DNA from: Actinomycetota bacterium
GTDB lineage: Bacteria > Actinomycetota > Actinomycetes > Nanopelagicales > Nanopelagicaceae
Length of the DNA stretch: 45,653 nt
Assembly (NCBI GenBank): GCA_009701525.1
Contig: WLJZ01000001.1
Location: 1-45,653 of the forward strand
Direction: 5' to 3'
Below the pieces are notes generated by a model, which saw only the letters and a program-made list of their open reading frames with translations, ran no database searches and was not told where the DNA came from. Each line of letters starts with the position of its first letter. Position 1 is the stretch's first letter. The translations under genes and the position numbers were made by a program. Below, one piece after another: positions 28,272-37,948 of this stretch.

Positions 28272-29819
28272 TTAACCCTTCAAGTTTTCTATGCCATCTG
28301 TTTTGATTTTCAAGCCCAAACTCTTGGCCGAGAATCCTGACAATTTGCTGCCATTTGCAAAGAATGAAAGCTTTGAAAGTAGTGCAACTAGTGGCTTTGT
28401 GAAAACAAAGACGACCAATAAATCGATCAAAGTTGTTAAGCCAAGTGTAAATGCGAAACCACGCACGCCGCCGACTGCAAAGAAATAGAGAAGGGCTGCT
28501 GCGATTAATGAAACCGTATCGGCAACAATAATTGTGTGTCTGGCCTTAGCCCAACCAGTTTCAACCGCAGAACGAAGTGGACGACCATCGCGAACTTCGT
28601 CTCGCAAGCGCTCAAAGTAAACGACGAATGAGTCAGCAGTAATACCCACTGCAACAATTGCACCTGCAATTCCCGCGAGGGTCAAGGTAAAGCCGATCCA
28701 CTCTCCCAATAATAGGAATGAGAGATAAGTGATTGCGCTTGCTACGAGCAGCGAAGCAACGGTAACAATTCCTAAGCCTTTGTAATAAATAAATGAGTAG
28801 AGGAATACCAGAATAAATCCAAGTAGACCAGCTAATAGACCGGCATGAAGTTGATCAGCACCAAGAGTTGGTGAAACCTGAAGAACTTCGCCCTGATCAA
28901 ATGCAAGAGGTAAGGCGCCATACTTCAAAACATTCGCCAAGTTAGATGCTTCTTCTTGGCTAAAGCTTCCCGTAATCTGCGCGCTTCCACCATTGATAGC
29001 TTCATTGATTCGCGGAGCTGAAACAACCAAGCCATCGAGAACGATTGCTACTTGATTTTGTGGGGCTGCTAAACCAGTTACAGATGTAGTTAGCGCTCCA
29101 AACTTGCTTGTTCCTTCGCCATTAAATGAAACCATTACATACCAACCAGCTGCGCCTTGTTGATCAATTGCTGCGCTGGCTTTTGAAATCATGCTTCCAA
29201 GAACTTGTGCTGGGGCCAAAATATATTTTGCACTCCCGGCGCGATCACATGAAACAACTGCGATATCTGGCGCTTCAGTTGATCCACCTTGGAGGTTAGC
29301 TTTATTGGTGCAATCTAGAGCCGCGAATTTTGCATTCATCTCTGGTGTAACTCCAGAAGGAAGCGTTGCGCTCTTTGGATCTGCTGCTGCTGTTGTTGCG
29401 TTTGGTGCGCCTTCAACTAGAACCTGTCGGAAGCGCAGTTCAGCAGTCTGTCCTACGAGTTGAACAATTTTTTCGCCAGTCTCGCCAGGAACCGAAATCA
29501 CAATTTGACGATTAGTGCCAGAGCCCTGAGCAGCAACTTCACTCTCGGCAACACCTAATGAGTTAACGCGCTGTCTAATAATTTCTACTGCTTGATCAAT
29601 CGCTTCAGTAGTTACCTTTGCACCTTCACTTGCGCGGGGCGTTAGCGTGACGCTGGTACCGCCTCTTAGATCGAGTCCTAATTTAACTTTGGTTGCGCCT
29701 TGAATTACGGCGACAGCACTGAAAGCAATTAGTACAACAGCAAGTATCGCAATCGACTTCGCAGATTTCGAAGAAGCCTTTGCACCCTTTGGGCTTTGTA
29801 AATTATTAATGGCAGACAT
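28272..29819 (-). CDS. secD: Protein translocase subunit SecD
   Basis: SecD pairs with SecF at the SecYEG channel. The 515-residue protein has an N-terminal membrane anchor (about 22-42), 'KLGLDLRGGTSVTLTPR', an extracytoplasmic P1/P4 region (about 60-330), and a C-terminal RND-like membrane bundle with 'GLLAGLLGFILVFLYSFIYY' and 'VGITADSFVVYFERLRDEVR'. I used the ATG at 29819. A TTG at 29828 in frame would add three residues and sits 2 bp after the ruvB stop. The yajC gene usually placed just upstream is missing: secD directly follows ruvB. Confidence 0.95.
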   Translation of the reverse strand: MSAINNLQSPKGAKASSKSAKSIAILAVVLIAFSAVAVIQGATKVKLGLDLRGGTSVTLTPRASEGAKVTTEAIDQAVEIIRQRVNSLGVAESEVAAQGSGTNRQIVISVPGETGEKIVQLVGQTAELRFRQVLVEGAPNATTAAADPKSATLPSGVTPEMNAKFAALDCTNKANLQGGSTEAPDIAVVSCDRAGSAKYILAPAQVLGSMISKASAAIDQQGAAGWYVMVSFNGEGTSKFGALTTSVTGLAAPQNQVAIVLDGLVVSAPRINEAINGGSAQITGSFSQEEASNLANVLKYGALPLAFDQGEVLQVSPTLGADQLHAGLLAGLLGFILVFLYSFIYYKGLGIVTVASLLVASAITYLSFLLLGEWIGFTLTLAGIAGAIVAVGITADSFVVYFERLRDEVRDGRPLRSAVETGWAKARHTIIVADTVSLIAAALLYFFAVGGVRGFAFTLGLTTLIDLLVVFVFTKPLVALLSKLSFFANGSKLSGFSAKSLGLKIKTDGIENLKG

Positions 29820-29830
29820 GGGACGCAAGT

Positions 29831-30895
29831 CTAGGCATCAGAAGCGGGTGTGTCGAAAATACTGATCGAATTTGGAAGCAAATCTGAGGCTCCAAGCGGC
29901 GGTTTCACGCCCAAATGCTCAAATCCTGCGGCCGTTGCTATTCGCCCACGGGGAGTTCGTGAGATAAATCCCATGCGCACCAAGAATGGCTCAGCTAAAG
30001 ATTCAATCGTTTCGCCCTCTTCGCCGATTGCCATCGCCAGAGTTGAAATCCCTACCGGACCGCCATTAAATCTCTTAACCAACGCTTCTAATACGCTCTG
30101 ATCTAGTCGATCCAAACCAATCGCATCTACTTCATACATTTCGAGCGCTGCCCTGGCCTGCGAAATTCCCACACTTCCATCGCCATGAACTTGTGCATAG
30201 TCACGAACTCTTCGAAGTAATCTGTTGGCTACGCGAGGAGTTCCTCTAGAACGCGATCCCAATTCGATAACGGCAGCTTTATCTATTTTAACTCCGAGCA
30301 AGTTCGCACTGCGTTCAACAATTACCGATAATTCGCCATCTTCATAGAAATCTAATTGCGCAGTAAAACCAAATCGATCGCGAAGTGGGCTCGGTAATAA
30401 TCCAGCGCGAGTAGTTGCACCAACAAGTGTGAAATGTGGAAGTTCTAATGGGATAGCTGTTGCCCCTGGGCCTTTACCAACAATTACATCTACCCGAAAA
30501 TCTTCCATAGCCAAATAGAGCAGCTCTTCTGCTGGTCTCGACATTCGATGAATCTCATCTAAAAATAGAATTTCTCCTTCGACAAGGGAAGAGAGTATTG
30601 ATGCCAAATCACCAGCATGTTGAATTGCTGGTCCACTGGTAATCCGAATCGGCGCTCCCATTTCTGTGGCAATAATCATTGCCAAAGTTGTTTTACCTAA
30701 ACCTGGCGGCCCCGAAAGTAGAACGTGGTCTGCTGGGCTCTTTCTATTTCTGGCAGCAGACAATAAGAGATCTAATTGATCAGCAACTCGCTTCTGTCCA
30801 ACAAACTCTTCTAAGGACTTTGGTCGAAGCGCTAACTCTTGCGAGCGTTCGAATTCATCGCCTCCAGTTTCAGTAATTCGTTTCTCTTCACTCAT
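29831..30895 (-). CDS. ruvB: Holliday junction branch migration ATPase RuvB
   Basis: RuvB is the hexameric AAA+ motor of RuvAB branch migration. The 354-residue protein has Walker A 'SGPPGLGKT' (61-69), Walker B 'LFLDEIHRM' (Asp113-Glu114), sensor 1 'LVGATTRAG', the arginine finger region 'PLRDRFG', and the C-terminal winged helix with 'RTPRGRIAT'. The ATG lies 2 bp after the ruvA stop. ruvC-ruvA-ruvB are one unit followed by secD-secF, as in other actinobacteria. Confidence 0.97.
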   Translation of the reverse strand: MSEEKRITETGGDEFERSQELALRPKSLEEFVGQKRVADQLDLLLSAARNRKSPADHVLLSGPPGLGKTTLAMIIATEMGAPIRITSGPAIQHAGDLASILSSLVEGEILFLDEIHRMSRPAEELLYLAMEDFRVDVIVGKGPGATAIPLELPHFTLVGATTRAGLLPSPLRDRFGFTAQLDFYEDGELSVIVERSANLLGVKIDKAAVIELGSRSRGTPRVANRLLRRVRDYAQVHGDGSVGISQARAALEMYEVDAIGLDRLDQSVLEALVKRFNGGPVGISTLAMAIGEEGETIESLAEPFLVRMGFISRTPRGRIATAAGFEHLGVKPPLGASDLLPNSISIFDTPASDA

Positions 30896-30897
30896 TG

Positions 30898-31500
30898 CTA
30901 TTTCCGACCCTGATTTTGTAGCGCTAATTTAAGTAGCGCTGAAATATCTGTTGTATCTGCTTCTGCGCCCAATTCGTTTGCGAGAAAATCAACGCCACTC
31001 TGAGCATCACGTGCTGAAAATCCGAGGCCAATCAAGGCGCTCAATAACTGGGTTCGCCAATTATCTTTACTCTGCGAATTGGACTTGCGAGTCAGAGCGA
31101 GCCCAGAAACTTTCTCCTTTAACTCCAGAACTGCGCGTTGCGCACCCTTCTTACCAAGGCCAGGAATCCGCTCAAGGGCTGCGGAATTTTCGCTAGAAAT
31201 TGCACTTGCTAATTCTTCAGGTTCGTAAATCGAAAGCGCTGATTGGGCTACTTTTGGTCCAATTCCACTAACGGTTTGCAATAGTTCAAAAAAATCTCTC
31301 GAGCTAGCGCGATCAAAACCGAAGAGAGTCAAGGAATCTTCGCGCACAACTAAAGTGGTGAAAATTTCGGCTTGAATTCCAACGCTTAGTGAAGCTGCAA
31401 ATCTTGCCGGAAGTGAAACCGATAGCCCAACGCCACCAACTTCAATCACAGCAGAACTCAAAGTTGTTGCTTTAACAACTCCACTAACCGAGGCAATCAT
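30898..31500 (-). CDS. ruvA: Holliday junction DNA-binding protein RuvA
   Basis: RuvA binds four-way junctions as a tetramer and loads RuvB. The 200-residue protein starts '[20 protein letters not shown]' and has the OB domain with '[13 protein letters not shown]'. The helix-hairpin-helix region carries '[19 protein letters not shown]' and '[20 protein letters not shown]', followed by domain III at the C-terminus. Two adjacent starts occur, GTG at 31503 and ATG at 31500. The ATG gives the family-typical MIA start and overlaps the ruvC stop as TGATG. Confidence 0.96.
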   Translation of the reverse strand: MIASVSGVVKATTLSSAVIEVGGVGLSVSLPARFAASLSVGIQAEIFTTLVVREDSLTLFGFDRASSRDFFELLQTVSGIGPKVAQSALSIYEPEELASAISSENSAALERIPGLGKKGAQRAVLELKEKVSGLALTRKSNSQSKDNWRTQLLSALIGLGFSARDAQSGVDFLANELGAEADTTDISALLKLALQNQGRK

Positions 31501-32036
31501 CACTTTGTCGCTTTCGCTATCCGCGCTTTCTCCTTAGCCACAGCGGCTTCGATTCGCGCATTTCCTGTACCGCGCCAATGATGGCAGATAGCTAAGGCAA
31601 GTGCGTCTGTGCTGTCTACGGGTTTTGGGATTTCTTTTAGCGCTAACAATTTTTGCACCATGAGAGCCACCTGCTTTTTATCCGCCCGACCGCTGCCAGT
31701 TACTGCCGCTTTCACCTCAGTTGGGGTGTGCATGGCGACTGGAATTCCCAATCTGGCAGCAATTAGAAGGGCAACACCTGCTGCTTGTCCGGTAGACATC
31801 GCGGTTCGAATATTTAGTTGCGAGAACACTCGCTCTACTGCAATTACATCCGGTTTGAATTCTGTGATCCAAGTTATTAATTCAGTTTCTAGGGCGAGCA
31901 ATCTCTGGGAAAGTTCTAAATCACTTGGTGTTGTTATTACGCCAACGCCAACCATCACTAATTTAGCAGCGTTGCCATTTTCAACAATTCCCAAGCCGCA
32001 TCTAGTTAATCCAGGATCGACCCCGAGAACTCGCAT
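31500..32036 (-). CDS. ruvC: Crossover junction endodeoxyribonuclease RuvC
   Basis: RuvC resolves Holliday junctions by paired nicking. The 178-residue protein has the acidic active site: Asp7 in '[14 protein letters not shown]', Glu68 in '[12 protein letters not shown]', and the C-terminal pair in '[14 protein letters not shown]'. 'GQAAGVALL' and '[14 protein letters not shown]' are further family blocks. The ATG is 1 bp after the yebC stop. I see no LexA-type box upstream of this run, so SOS control is not evident. Confidence 0.96.
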   Translation of the reverse strand: MRVLGVDPGLTRCGLGIVENGNAAKLVMVGVGVITTPSDLELSQRLLALETELITWITEFKPDVIAVERVFSQLNIRTAMSTGQAAGVALLIAARLGIPVAMHTPTEVKAAVTGSGRADKKQVALMVQKLLALKEIPKPVDSTDALALAICHHWRGTGNARIEAAVAKEKARIAKATK

Positions 32037-32037
32037 C

Positions 32038-32787
32038 TTAAAGGCTAGCCATTACCTCATCTGATACATCGAAGTTTCCGAAGACGTTCTGGACGTCATC
32101 CAACTCTTCGATTGCATCGATAAGTGCAAAAACTTTTGTTGCTCCTTCGGCATCAAGTGGAACAGAAACAGAAGGCAGAAATGAAGTGTCAGCAGATTCA
32201 TAATCAATGCCGGCATTTTGCAGCGCAGTACGAACTGCAACTAGATCACTTGGCTCACTCACAACTTCAAAAGATTCACCCAAGTCATTTACTTCTTCTG
32301 CGCCAACATCTAAAACCTGTTCTAAAATTTTATCTTCGGTGATGCTCTCGGACTTAGCAACAATTACAACGCCTTTGCGATTGAACATATATGAGACCGA
32401 ACCAGGATCTGCCATCGATCCGCCATTTCTAGTTACCGCAACACGTACTTCTGAGGCGGCACGATTTCGGTTATCTGACAGACATTCGATCAGAAGTGCA
32501 ACACCATTTGGGCCATAGCCCTCGTACATAATTGTCTGCCAATCAGCGCCACCAGATTCAAGACCAGCTCCACGTTTAACTGCGCGATCAATATTGTCGG
32601 CTGGCATTGAACTCTTCTTCGCCTTAGCTATTGCATCAAAAAGAGTTGGGTTTCCAGAGATATCTGCGCCACCATTGCGCGCCGCAACTTCAATTCCCTT
32701 AATCAATTTTGCAAAGTTTTTAGCACGACGCGAATCGATGATCGCCTTTTTGTGCTTTGTCGTTGCCCACTTGGAATGGCCTGACAC
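32038..32787 (-). CDS. yebC: YebC/PmpR-family protein
   Basis: YebC proteins were described as transcription regulators, and more recently some have been implicated in relieving ribosome stalling. The role here is not determined. The 249-residue protein begins '[20 protein letters not shown]' and contains '[10 protein letters not shown]', '[20 protein letters not shown]' and '[20 protein letters not shown]', all hallmarks of the family. The start is GTG with AGGGGG 7 nt upstream. The 45-bp gap before it carries a TATAGG -10-like box, so a promoter here is possible. The yebC-ruvC-ruvA-ruvB order is conserved across bacteria. Confidence 0.95.
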   Translation of the reverse strand: MSGHSKWATTKHKKAIIDSRRAKNFAKLIKGIEVAARNGGADISGNPTLFDAIAKAKKSSMPADNIDRAVKRGAGLESGGADWQTIMYEGYGPNGVALLIECLSDNRNRAASEVRVAVTRNGGSMADPGSVSYMFNRKGVVIVAKSESITEDKILEQVLDVGAEEVNDLGESFEVVSEPSDLVAVRTALQNAGIDYESADTSFLPSVSVPLDAEGATKVFALIDAIEELDDVQNVFGNFDVSDEVMASL

Positions 32788-32832
32788 GCTCGAACCCCCT
32801 ATAAATCAATTACCGTAGTTTAACTTGAAAAA

Positions 32833-33420
32833 TTATTTACAAAGCTCTTCTAAGAAATACTTATGAACCCGAATATCGCCAGTTAATTCTGGATGAAAGG
32901 CGGTAGCAAGCACCTTTCCGCTGGAAACTGCAACAGGGTGGCTAACTCCCCCGACCTCAACGCTCGCTAGAACTTCGACCCCGGGACCATAATTTTCAAC
33001 CCAAGGCGCTCGAATAAATACGCCTCGTATTTGGCTGCCTGAAATTCCCTTGAAATCTAGATCAACTTCGAAAGATTCAGTTTGTCGCCCAAATGCATTT
33101 CGCCGAACCTGCATATCGATTCCGCCGAAAGTCTCCTGATTTGATGCTGGATCAATAATTGATTTGCTTACAAGAATCATTCCAGCGCATGAACCATACG
33201 TTGGCAGGCCATCAGCAATTCGCTTGGAAATTAAGTCGAATAGATCGAAAGCCTTCGCCAACTTAGAAATAGTTGTTGATTCGCCACCAGGAATTACCAA
33301 GGCATCAACCTCGGCTATTTCTGCCGGGGTTTTTACTAACTTTGCGGATACTCCACAATCGCTGAGTGCAATCAGATGTTCCCGAAAATCACCTTGGAGC
33401 GCTAAGACTCCAACGTTCAT
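32833..33420 (-). CDS. pdxT: Pyridoxal 5'-phosphate synthase glutaminase subunit
   Basis: PdxT releases ammonia from glutamine for PdxS in the DXP-independent PLP pathway. The 195-residue class I glutaminase has 'VGVLALQGDFREHL', 'LVIPGGESTTI' (oxyanion region), nucleophile Cys78 in 'GSCAGMI', and His176/Glu178 in 'AFHPELTGD'. It lies 2 bp after pdxS. PLP made here is the cofactor for the PabC domain and tryptophanase encoded further right. Confidence 0.96.
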   Translation of the reverse strand: MNVGVLALQGDFREHLIALSDCGVSAKLVKTPAEIAEVDALVIPGGESTTISKLAKAFDLFDLISKRIADGLPTYGSCAGMILVSKSIIDPASNQETFGGIDMQVRRNAFGRQTESFEVDLDFKGISGSQIRGVFIRAPWVENYGPGVEVLASVEVGGVSHPVAVSSGKVLATAFHPELTGDIRVHKYFLEELCK

Positions 33421-33422
33421 AG

Positions 33423-34322
33423 TTACCAGCCCCGCTCAGCCAATCGATGTGGAACAGGAATATCTGCAACATTAATTCCGACCATTGCTTCGCCTAATCC
33501 TCGAGAAGCCTGGGCAACAATTTTTGCATCGTTGTAATAAGTAGTTGCTTTCACACAAGCAGCCGCCCGCTTTGCAGCATCGCCTGATTTGAAAATTCCA
33601 GAACCGATAAATACACCATCTGCGCCAAGTTGCATCATCATTGATGCATCTGCAGGCGTAGCAATTCCGCCAGCGGTGAATAGAACAACTGGAAGCTTTC
33701 CAGTTTCGGCAACTTCTTTCACAAGAGCATATGGAGCCTGTAACTCTTTTGCTGCGACATAAAGTTCATCTTCACGCATTGAAGTTAGTCGGCGGATTTC
33801 ACTACCAATTTTTCGCATATGAGTTGTTGCATTTGAAACATCGCCAGTGCCTGCTTCGCCCTTTGAGCGAATCATTGCAGCACCTTCATTAATTCGTCGT
33901 AGCGCTTCACCTAAATTAGTAGCACCGCACACAAAAGGAATTGTGAAATTCCACTTATCAATATGATGTTCATAATCTGCAGGTGTTAAGACTTCTGATT
34001 CATCGATGTAATCAACTTTTAGCGTCTCTAAAATTTGAGCTTCAGCAAAGTGTCCGATACGAACCTTTGCCATAACTGGAATTGATACTGCAGCTTGAAT
34101 CTTTTCAATCATGTCAGGATCCGACATACGTGAGACGCCGCCCTGCGCGCGAATATCTGCAGGAACTCGTTCGAGAGCCATCACAGCAACTGCGCCAGCA
34201 TCTTCGGCAATTTTGGCCTGCTCAACATTGACGACATCCATGATGACGCCACCCTTAAGCATTTCTGCCATACCGCGCTTTACTCGTGCGCTACCTACTT
34301 CAGTCTCTCTGCCTTTAGACAT
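33423..34322 (-). CDS. pdxS: Pyridoxal 5'-phosphate synthase subunit PdxS
   Basis: PdxS builds PLP from ribose 5-phosphate, glyceraldehyde 3-phosphate and ammonia. The 299-residue TIM barrel has '[19 protein letters not shown]' (catalytic Asp region), '[17 protein letters not shown]' (Schiff-base lysine), '[13 protein letters not shown]' (second lysine and phosphate site), and '[20 protein letters not shown]'. An in-frame TTG at 34325 precedes the ATG at 34322. The ATG has AGGAG 6 nt upstream and is preferred. The 60-bp gap upstream could contain a promoter but shows no clear boxes. Confidence 0.97.
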   Translation of the reverse strand: MSKGRETEVGSARVKRGMAEMLKGGVIMDVVNVEQAKIAEDAGAVAVMALERVPADIRAQGGVSRMSDPDMIEKIQAAVSIPVMAKVRIGHFAEAQILETLKVDYIDESEVLTPADYEHHIDKWNFTIPFVCGATNLGEALRRINEGAAMIRSKGEAGTGDVSNATTHMRKIGSEIRRLTSMREDELYVAAKELQAPYALVKEVAETGKLPVVLFTAGGIATPADASMMMQLGADGVFIGSGIFKSGDAAKRAAACVKATTYYNDAKIVAQASRGLGEAMVGINVADIPVPHRLAERGW

Positions 34323-34382
34323 CAACTACTCCTGTGATTGCTTCTAATTTGGAAAATATCTGGGATAAATCTTGGGCTGAGT

Positions 34383-35411
34383 CTACTTTGACTTTGACGC
34401 CTTCGCACTCGGGGCCGGAGCTGGGTAGGTGAAGGTAGGTTCGCTATCAGTAAGCGCAATCCAGACCTGACCATCTGCAAAATTGGCCACACTTCCATCG
34501 GCCAAAGTCCAAATGGTTCCGACTTCTGCGCTTGGCCGTTGCCAATTAATAGCAACAACTTTCCCATCGCGAAGCAAGTATCCTGATCCCGATCCAACAG
34601 TGTTACTTAAAGGCGTAACACCGCCCACTTTGTCGTGATAAATCGAATTGGTAATCGAAACTTTTTGAATAACTAAATTAGCGCCACCCAACACAACGCC
34701 TTCTGAATCTAAATTGGGTTTGCCGCCATATGTCAGAAGCCATCGCTTTTGCGTCGCCGACCAGGTTGCGCCATATCTAGAGGCTGGCCACTTAAAAGAT
34801 ATTGAATCAACTTTCTTTGAACTTTCAGCAATTTTCCCGAATTGCCAACCAACAGATCGCACGCTATCAATTTGTTTTCCTTCTGCATCAATAGTCTTTG
34901 TTAGAAGCGCTCTGGCATCTAGCATCATATTTGTTGGGGCAAAACGATTGCTATCAGTCTGATAAATCGAAGGTGGGTTTATCTCAGCGCTCACATTCTC
35001 CAAATTTGCTGCAGCCAATACTGGGCGCAACTTAGTTTGCGCACCACTGTAAGCAAAAGCCACTCGCCCGTATTGCGCGAGAATTTCGATGTCGCTGATT
35101 CTTGCCGAACGAACTGGTCCAATCAGAGCTGGAATTTGATTAGTGAAAATCGCCGCCAGGCGCGTTAATCCACCTTCAACTTGCTCTATATAAACAACAT
35201 CAGCTTTTGCAAGACCAACTTGGGGATGGGCAGGATTCGTGTCATCAATTTTCACAGCAAGAACTGGACCATTTTTCCCAGGTAGATTGGTCAAAATATT
35301 GCGTTCGATATCGCGACCAGAAACCTTTTTTACAATGCTAGATGGCGTCGCGCACGAGCTCAGCACTATTAGTAGTGAAAACCCAGCAATTATCTTCTTG
35401 AAATTTTTCAT
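34383..35411 (-). CDS. DUF3048-family lipoprotein
   Basis: The function is unknown. The 342-residue protein begins with a basic-hydrophobic signal and the lipobox LSSC (Cys20), so it is predicted to be lipid-anchored outside the membrane. The mature part has the DUF3048 segments 'PVLAVKIDDTNPAHPQVGLA', 'ADVVYIEQVEGGLTRLAAIF' and 'GPVRSARISDIEILAQY', and ends in a Pro/Ala/Ser/Lys-rich tail. Relatives include Bacillus YerB. The start overlaps the LemA-like gene stop by 4 nt (ATGA), placing it at the end of the pgsA-PatA-pimA envelope operon. Confidence 0.82.
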   Translation of the reverse strand: MKNFKKIIAGFSLLIVLSSCATPSSIVKKVSGRDIERNILTNLPGKNGPVLAVKIDDTNPAHPQVGLAKADVVYIEQVEGGLTRLAAIFTNQIPALIGPVRSARISDIEILAQYGRVAFAYSGAQTKLRPVLAAANLENVSAEINPPSIYQTDSNRFAPTNMMLDARALLTKTIDAEGKQIDSVRSVGWQFGKIAESSKKVDSISFKWPASRYGATWSATQKRWLLTYGGKPNLDSEGVVLGGANLVIQKVSITNSIYHDKVGGVTPLSNTVGSGSGYLLRDGKVVAINWQRPSAEVGTIWTLADGSVANFADGQVWIALTDSEPTFTYPAPAPSAKASKSK

Positions 35412-35914
35412 AAAATATCATCCTCAAATGAATATCGCATCGGAAGTGGTGCATGACCAGCTAATCTAAAAATTCGAAAAAGTATTCGGCCGCGAAGGTT
35501 TTGGGCACTTGATACTGCTTCAGTATGGATTGTGATTCCAACTGCGATCTTTTCAGTCAATAACTTAAGTGATTCTAAAAGGTTTGTATCGATTCCACTT
35601 GGAACCGAAGCTTCGTCAGCAATTATCAATTCCAAGCTCTGCGAAAGCGCTATCTCGGCATCACTTCGCTCAACGATATTAGCCTCACGCGCTTGATATG
35701 CAGCTGCAGTTAAGACCAGACTCGTTGCCGCATCGACTCCCTTAGAGAGCGCTATTTCAAGTGCAATAGCGGCCCGCTTCTGAAGTAGGGCATCTAGGTG
35801 GGCCCAAGAAGTTTCAACTCTATGGTGCAGCGCATCTAGTCGTGATGCCAAGGCCGAGAGATACCAACCAAAAAGAACTAGGGCGAATGAAATCGCAATA
35901 ATTGATTTAATCAT
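35408..35914 (-). CDS. LemA-like membrane-anchored helical protein
   Basis: The function is unknown. The 168-residue protein has one N-terminal membrane segment (about 3-22) followed by helices. The stretch 'RLDALHHRVETSWAHLDALL' then 'QKRAAIALEIA' resembles the first long helix of LemA-family proteins, and the C-terminal 'RILFRIFRLAGHAPLPMRYS' is a conserved end in actinobacterial neighbours of pimA as I recall. LemA identity is tentative. The ATG overlaps the pimA stop by 8 nt and its own stop overlaps the DUF3048 gene, so it is almost certainly co-translated with envelope genes. Confidence 0.65.
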   Translation of the reverse strand: MIKSIIAISFALVLFGWYLSALASRLDALHHRVETSWAHLDALLQKRAAIALEIALSKGVDAATSLVLTAAAYQAREANIVERSDAEIALSQSLELIIADEASVPSGIDTNLLESLKLLTEKIAVGITIHTEAVSSAQNLRGRILFRIFRLAGHAPLPMRYSFEDDIL

Positions 35915-37079
35915 TTGAGCGTAATCTATTCCAGAAACGATTTTCAGAGGCCAAGGTAACTTTAGTGTTGCCCACTAAAGCCATTTCATAGACCGAGAGA
36001 ATCTGTTCGCCAACTGTGTTCCAGTCAAAAATTTGGGCACGTACTAGGCCAGCTTCTGCGATTTGGTTTCGAAGTTCATCTTGACTTAACAAATTTATGA
36101 CTGATTTGGCAAGAGCTTTTGAATTCTCGGATTGAAATATCTCGCCAGATTTTCCATTTTCTAAAAGGTTTACAAATGCTGGTAAATCACTTGCCACTAT
36201 CGCCGTCTTGGCAGCCATTGCTTCGGTGAGAATGATTCCAAATGATTCGCCACCCGTGTTAGGTGCGATATAAAGTGAGATCGACTTGAAGAATTGAGCT
36301 TTCTCTAGCTCTGAGATTCGCCCAAGGAAAGTTATGCGATCGCGAATCTGTGGCGAAACTTGTTTCGAAAAATCTGCACTATCTCCTGGTCCAGCTATTA
36401 ATACTCGAAGGTTTGGCACCTCTTTGATTATTTCGGGGATGGCTTCCAGTAGAACGCTAAGACCTTTACGTGGTTCATCAAAGCGACCGATGAAACCTAT
36501 TGTGTTAGGCAGCGCCCATTCCGCTCGCGGACCTATGCCTTCGAATTTATGGGTATCAATTCCATTTGGAATTACTACGGCTTCGGTATGAAATCTATCT
36601 TTTAACGTCTCTCTTGCTATCTCACTTACTGCAATCTTTGCGGTGATCCGTTCAATTAATGGATCGAGCATTGTTCCAATCGCATTAGCCACTTTCTGTG
36701 AATTAGCAGCAGCATGGAAGGTCGAAACCATTGGACCATCTCCGGCCCAACCTGCAAGAAGAGATAGTGAAGGAATGGCTGGTTCATGTAAGTGCAACAA
36801 ATCAAATTCACCTGCAGAAATCCACTGCTTCACTCTTGAAGAAGCAAGTGGCCCAAAAATAACTTTTGCAACAGCTCCGTTATATGGAATGGAAATCGGA
36901 CGCCCGGCGGATACAACCCAAGGCTCGATATTCTCATCTTCATTTGTTACAGGTGCCAACACCGAGACGCTATGGCCTCTTTCAATCAACCAATGCGCCA
37001 ACTCTTTTATATGAATCTGCACGCCACCTGGCGTATCCCATCCATATGGACATACAACGCCGATTCGTAATTTACGCAT
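35907..37079 (-). CDS. pimA: PimA-like GT4 glycosyltransferase (phosphatidylinositol mannosyltransferase)
   Basis: PimA transfers mannose from GDP-mannose to phosphatidylinositol at the inner membrane face, starting PIM synthesis. The 390-residue GT-B protein has the acceptor loop 'YGWDTPGGVQIHIKEL' (about 12-27), 'LLHLHEPAIPSLS', 'STFHAA', the donor-site residues in 'GFIGRFDEPRKGL', and the retaining-GT4 motif 'GESFGIILTEAMA'. The neighbours are a PatA-like acyltransferase and a PIP-synthase-type pgsA, which strongly support a PIM role. The ATG lies 2 bp after the acyltransferase stop. Confidence 0.88.
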   Translation of the reverse strand: MRKLRIGVVCPYGWDTPGGVQIHIKELAHWLIERGHSVSVLAPVTNEDENIEPWVVSAGRPISIPYNGAVAKVIFGPLASSRVKQWISAGEFDLLHLHEPAIPSLSLLAGWAGDGPMVSTFHAAANSQKVANAIGTMLDPLIERITAKIAVSEIARETLKDRFHTEAVVIPNGIDTHKFEGIGPRAEWALPNTIGFIGRFDEPRKGLSVLLEAIPEIIKEVPNLRVLIAGPGDSADFSKQVSPQIRDRITFLGRISELEKAQFFKSISLYIAPNTGGESFGIILTEAMAAKTAIVASDLPAFVNLLENGKSGEIFQSENSKALAKSVINLLSQDELRNQIAEAGLVRAQIFDWNTVGEQILSVYEMALVGNTKVTLASENRFWNRLRSND

Positions 37080-37081
37080 AT

Positions 37082-37948
37082 TTATTCAACCCAGATTCGT
37101 TGGAGCATATGCCAATCAACAGTGTGCTCCTTGATTTGTTTTGCAAATCGATCAGCCATTATCTGCGTCATCTTCGCAGCTTTCTCTGATGATGAGCCTT
37201 CGCTTGGTACCGCAATTGCTTCTTCAAAAATTATCCGAATACCAGTTGCTTCATACTTAACAAAAGCAGTGATTAGATCTGCACCTGTTGAAATCGCAAG
37301 CAGTGCTGGCCCACCGGGCATTTTGGCGCCTTGACCAAAAAATGAAACTGGGATTCCATTCTTTGATAAATCTCGGTCCGCAACTAGTGCAACGAGTTTT
37401 CCAGCGCGCAATCGTTGTGAAAGAGTTGCGATGCTACGAGAATTTAAATCTAAGACTTCCATGCCGATGGCTGTTCGATATTCCAAGAACTTTCGAAACA
37501 ATTTTTCTGGCTTTAAATGTTCGGCCACTGTCGTAAGTGGAATTCCGGTGGCGCAAAAATAGGCACCAGCGTGATCCCAGTTGCCGGCATGAGGTAAGGC
37601 GACAATGCAACCCCGTTTTTCGACAATGGCATCGCGTAAGAAATTCTCATTCTCACAAGTCGTCGTGGCTAATAGCCTTGCGGTATCCCAACTTGGGAAT
37701 CTAAAAGTGTCACACCAATATCTTAAGTATGAACGCATCCCAGCATTAGTAAGAAATTCGAGTTGATCAGGACTTAAAGTTGGTTGAACTCTGCGGTAAT
37801 TACTGCGCAATCGCTCAACACTTTTGCCATTCTTCCCATACAAAATGTCGGCGAATCGATTGGCTAATTTGTAAGCGGTTTTTTCAGGAAGAAGTCGAAC
37901 TATTTTCCAAGCCAGACTGTAACCAAGATAGACCAAGTGATCGCTCAC
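37082..37948 (-). CDS. PatA-like phosphatidylinositol mannoside acyltransferase
   Basis: The 288-residue protein belongs to the LpxL/HtrB-type lysophospholipid acyltransferase family. The catalytic HX4D is 'HAGNWD' (His120 to Asp125), and 'FFGQGAKMPGGPALLAI' is the second conserved block. Its position between pgsA and pimA, as in mycobacteria, points to acylation of the mannose of PIM rather than lipid A, which actinobacteria lack. The start is GTG at 37948, overlapping the pgsA stop (GTGA). The N-terminus has a hydrophobic patch but no clear full membrane span. Confidence 0.86.
   Translation of the reverse strand: MSDHLVYLGYSLAWKIVRLLPEKTAYKLANRFADILYGKNGKSVERLRSNYRRVQPTLSPDQLEFLTNAGMRSYLRYWCDTFRFPSWDTARLLATTTCENENFLRDAIVEKRGCIVALPHAGNWDHAGAYFCATGIPLTTVAEHLKPEKLFRKFLEYRTAIGMEVLDLNSRSIATLSQRLRAGKLVALVADRDLSKNGIPVSFFGQGAKMPGGPALLAISTGADLITAFVKYEATGIRIIFEEAIAVPSEGSSSEKAAKMTQIMADRFAKQIKEHTVDWHMLQRIWVE

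Noticed and set aside
32788-32832. LexA/SOS box upstream of the yebC-ruvC-ruvA-ruvB run
   Set aside because: Only half-site-like GAAC/TTCG fragments are present; no palindromic GAAC-N4-GTTC match.
34322-34597. Minus-strand frame of 91 residues beside pdxS
   Set aside because: It lies mostly in another frame of the DUF3048 gene and has no recognisable content.
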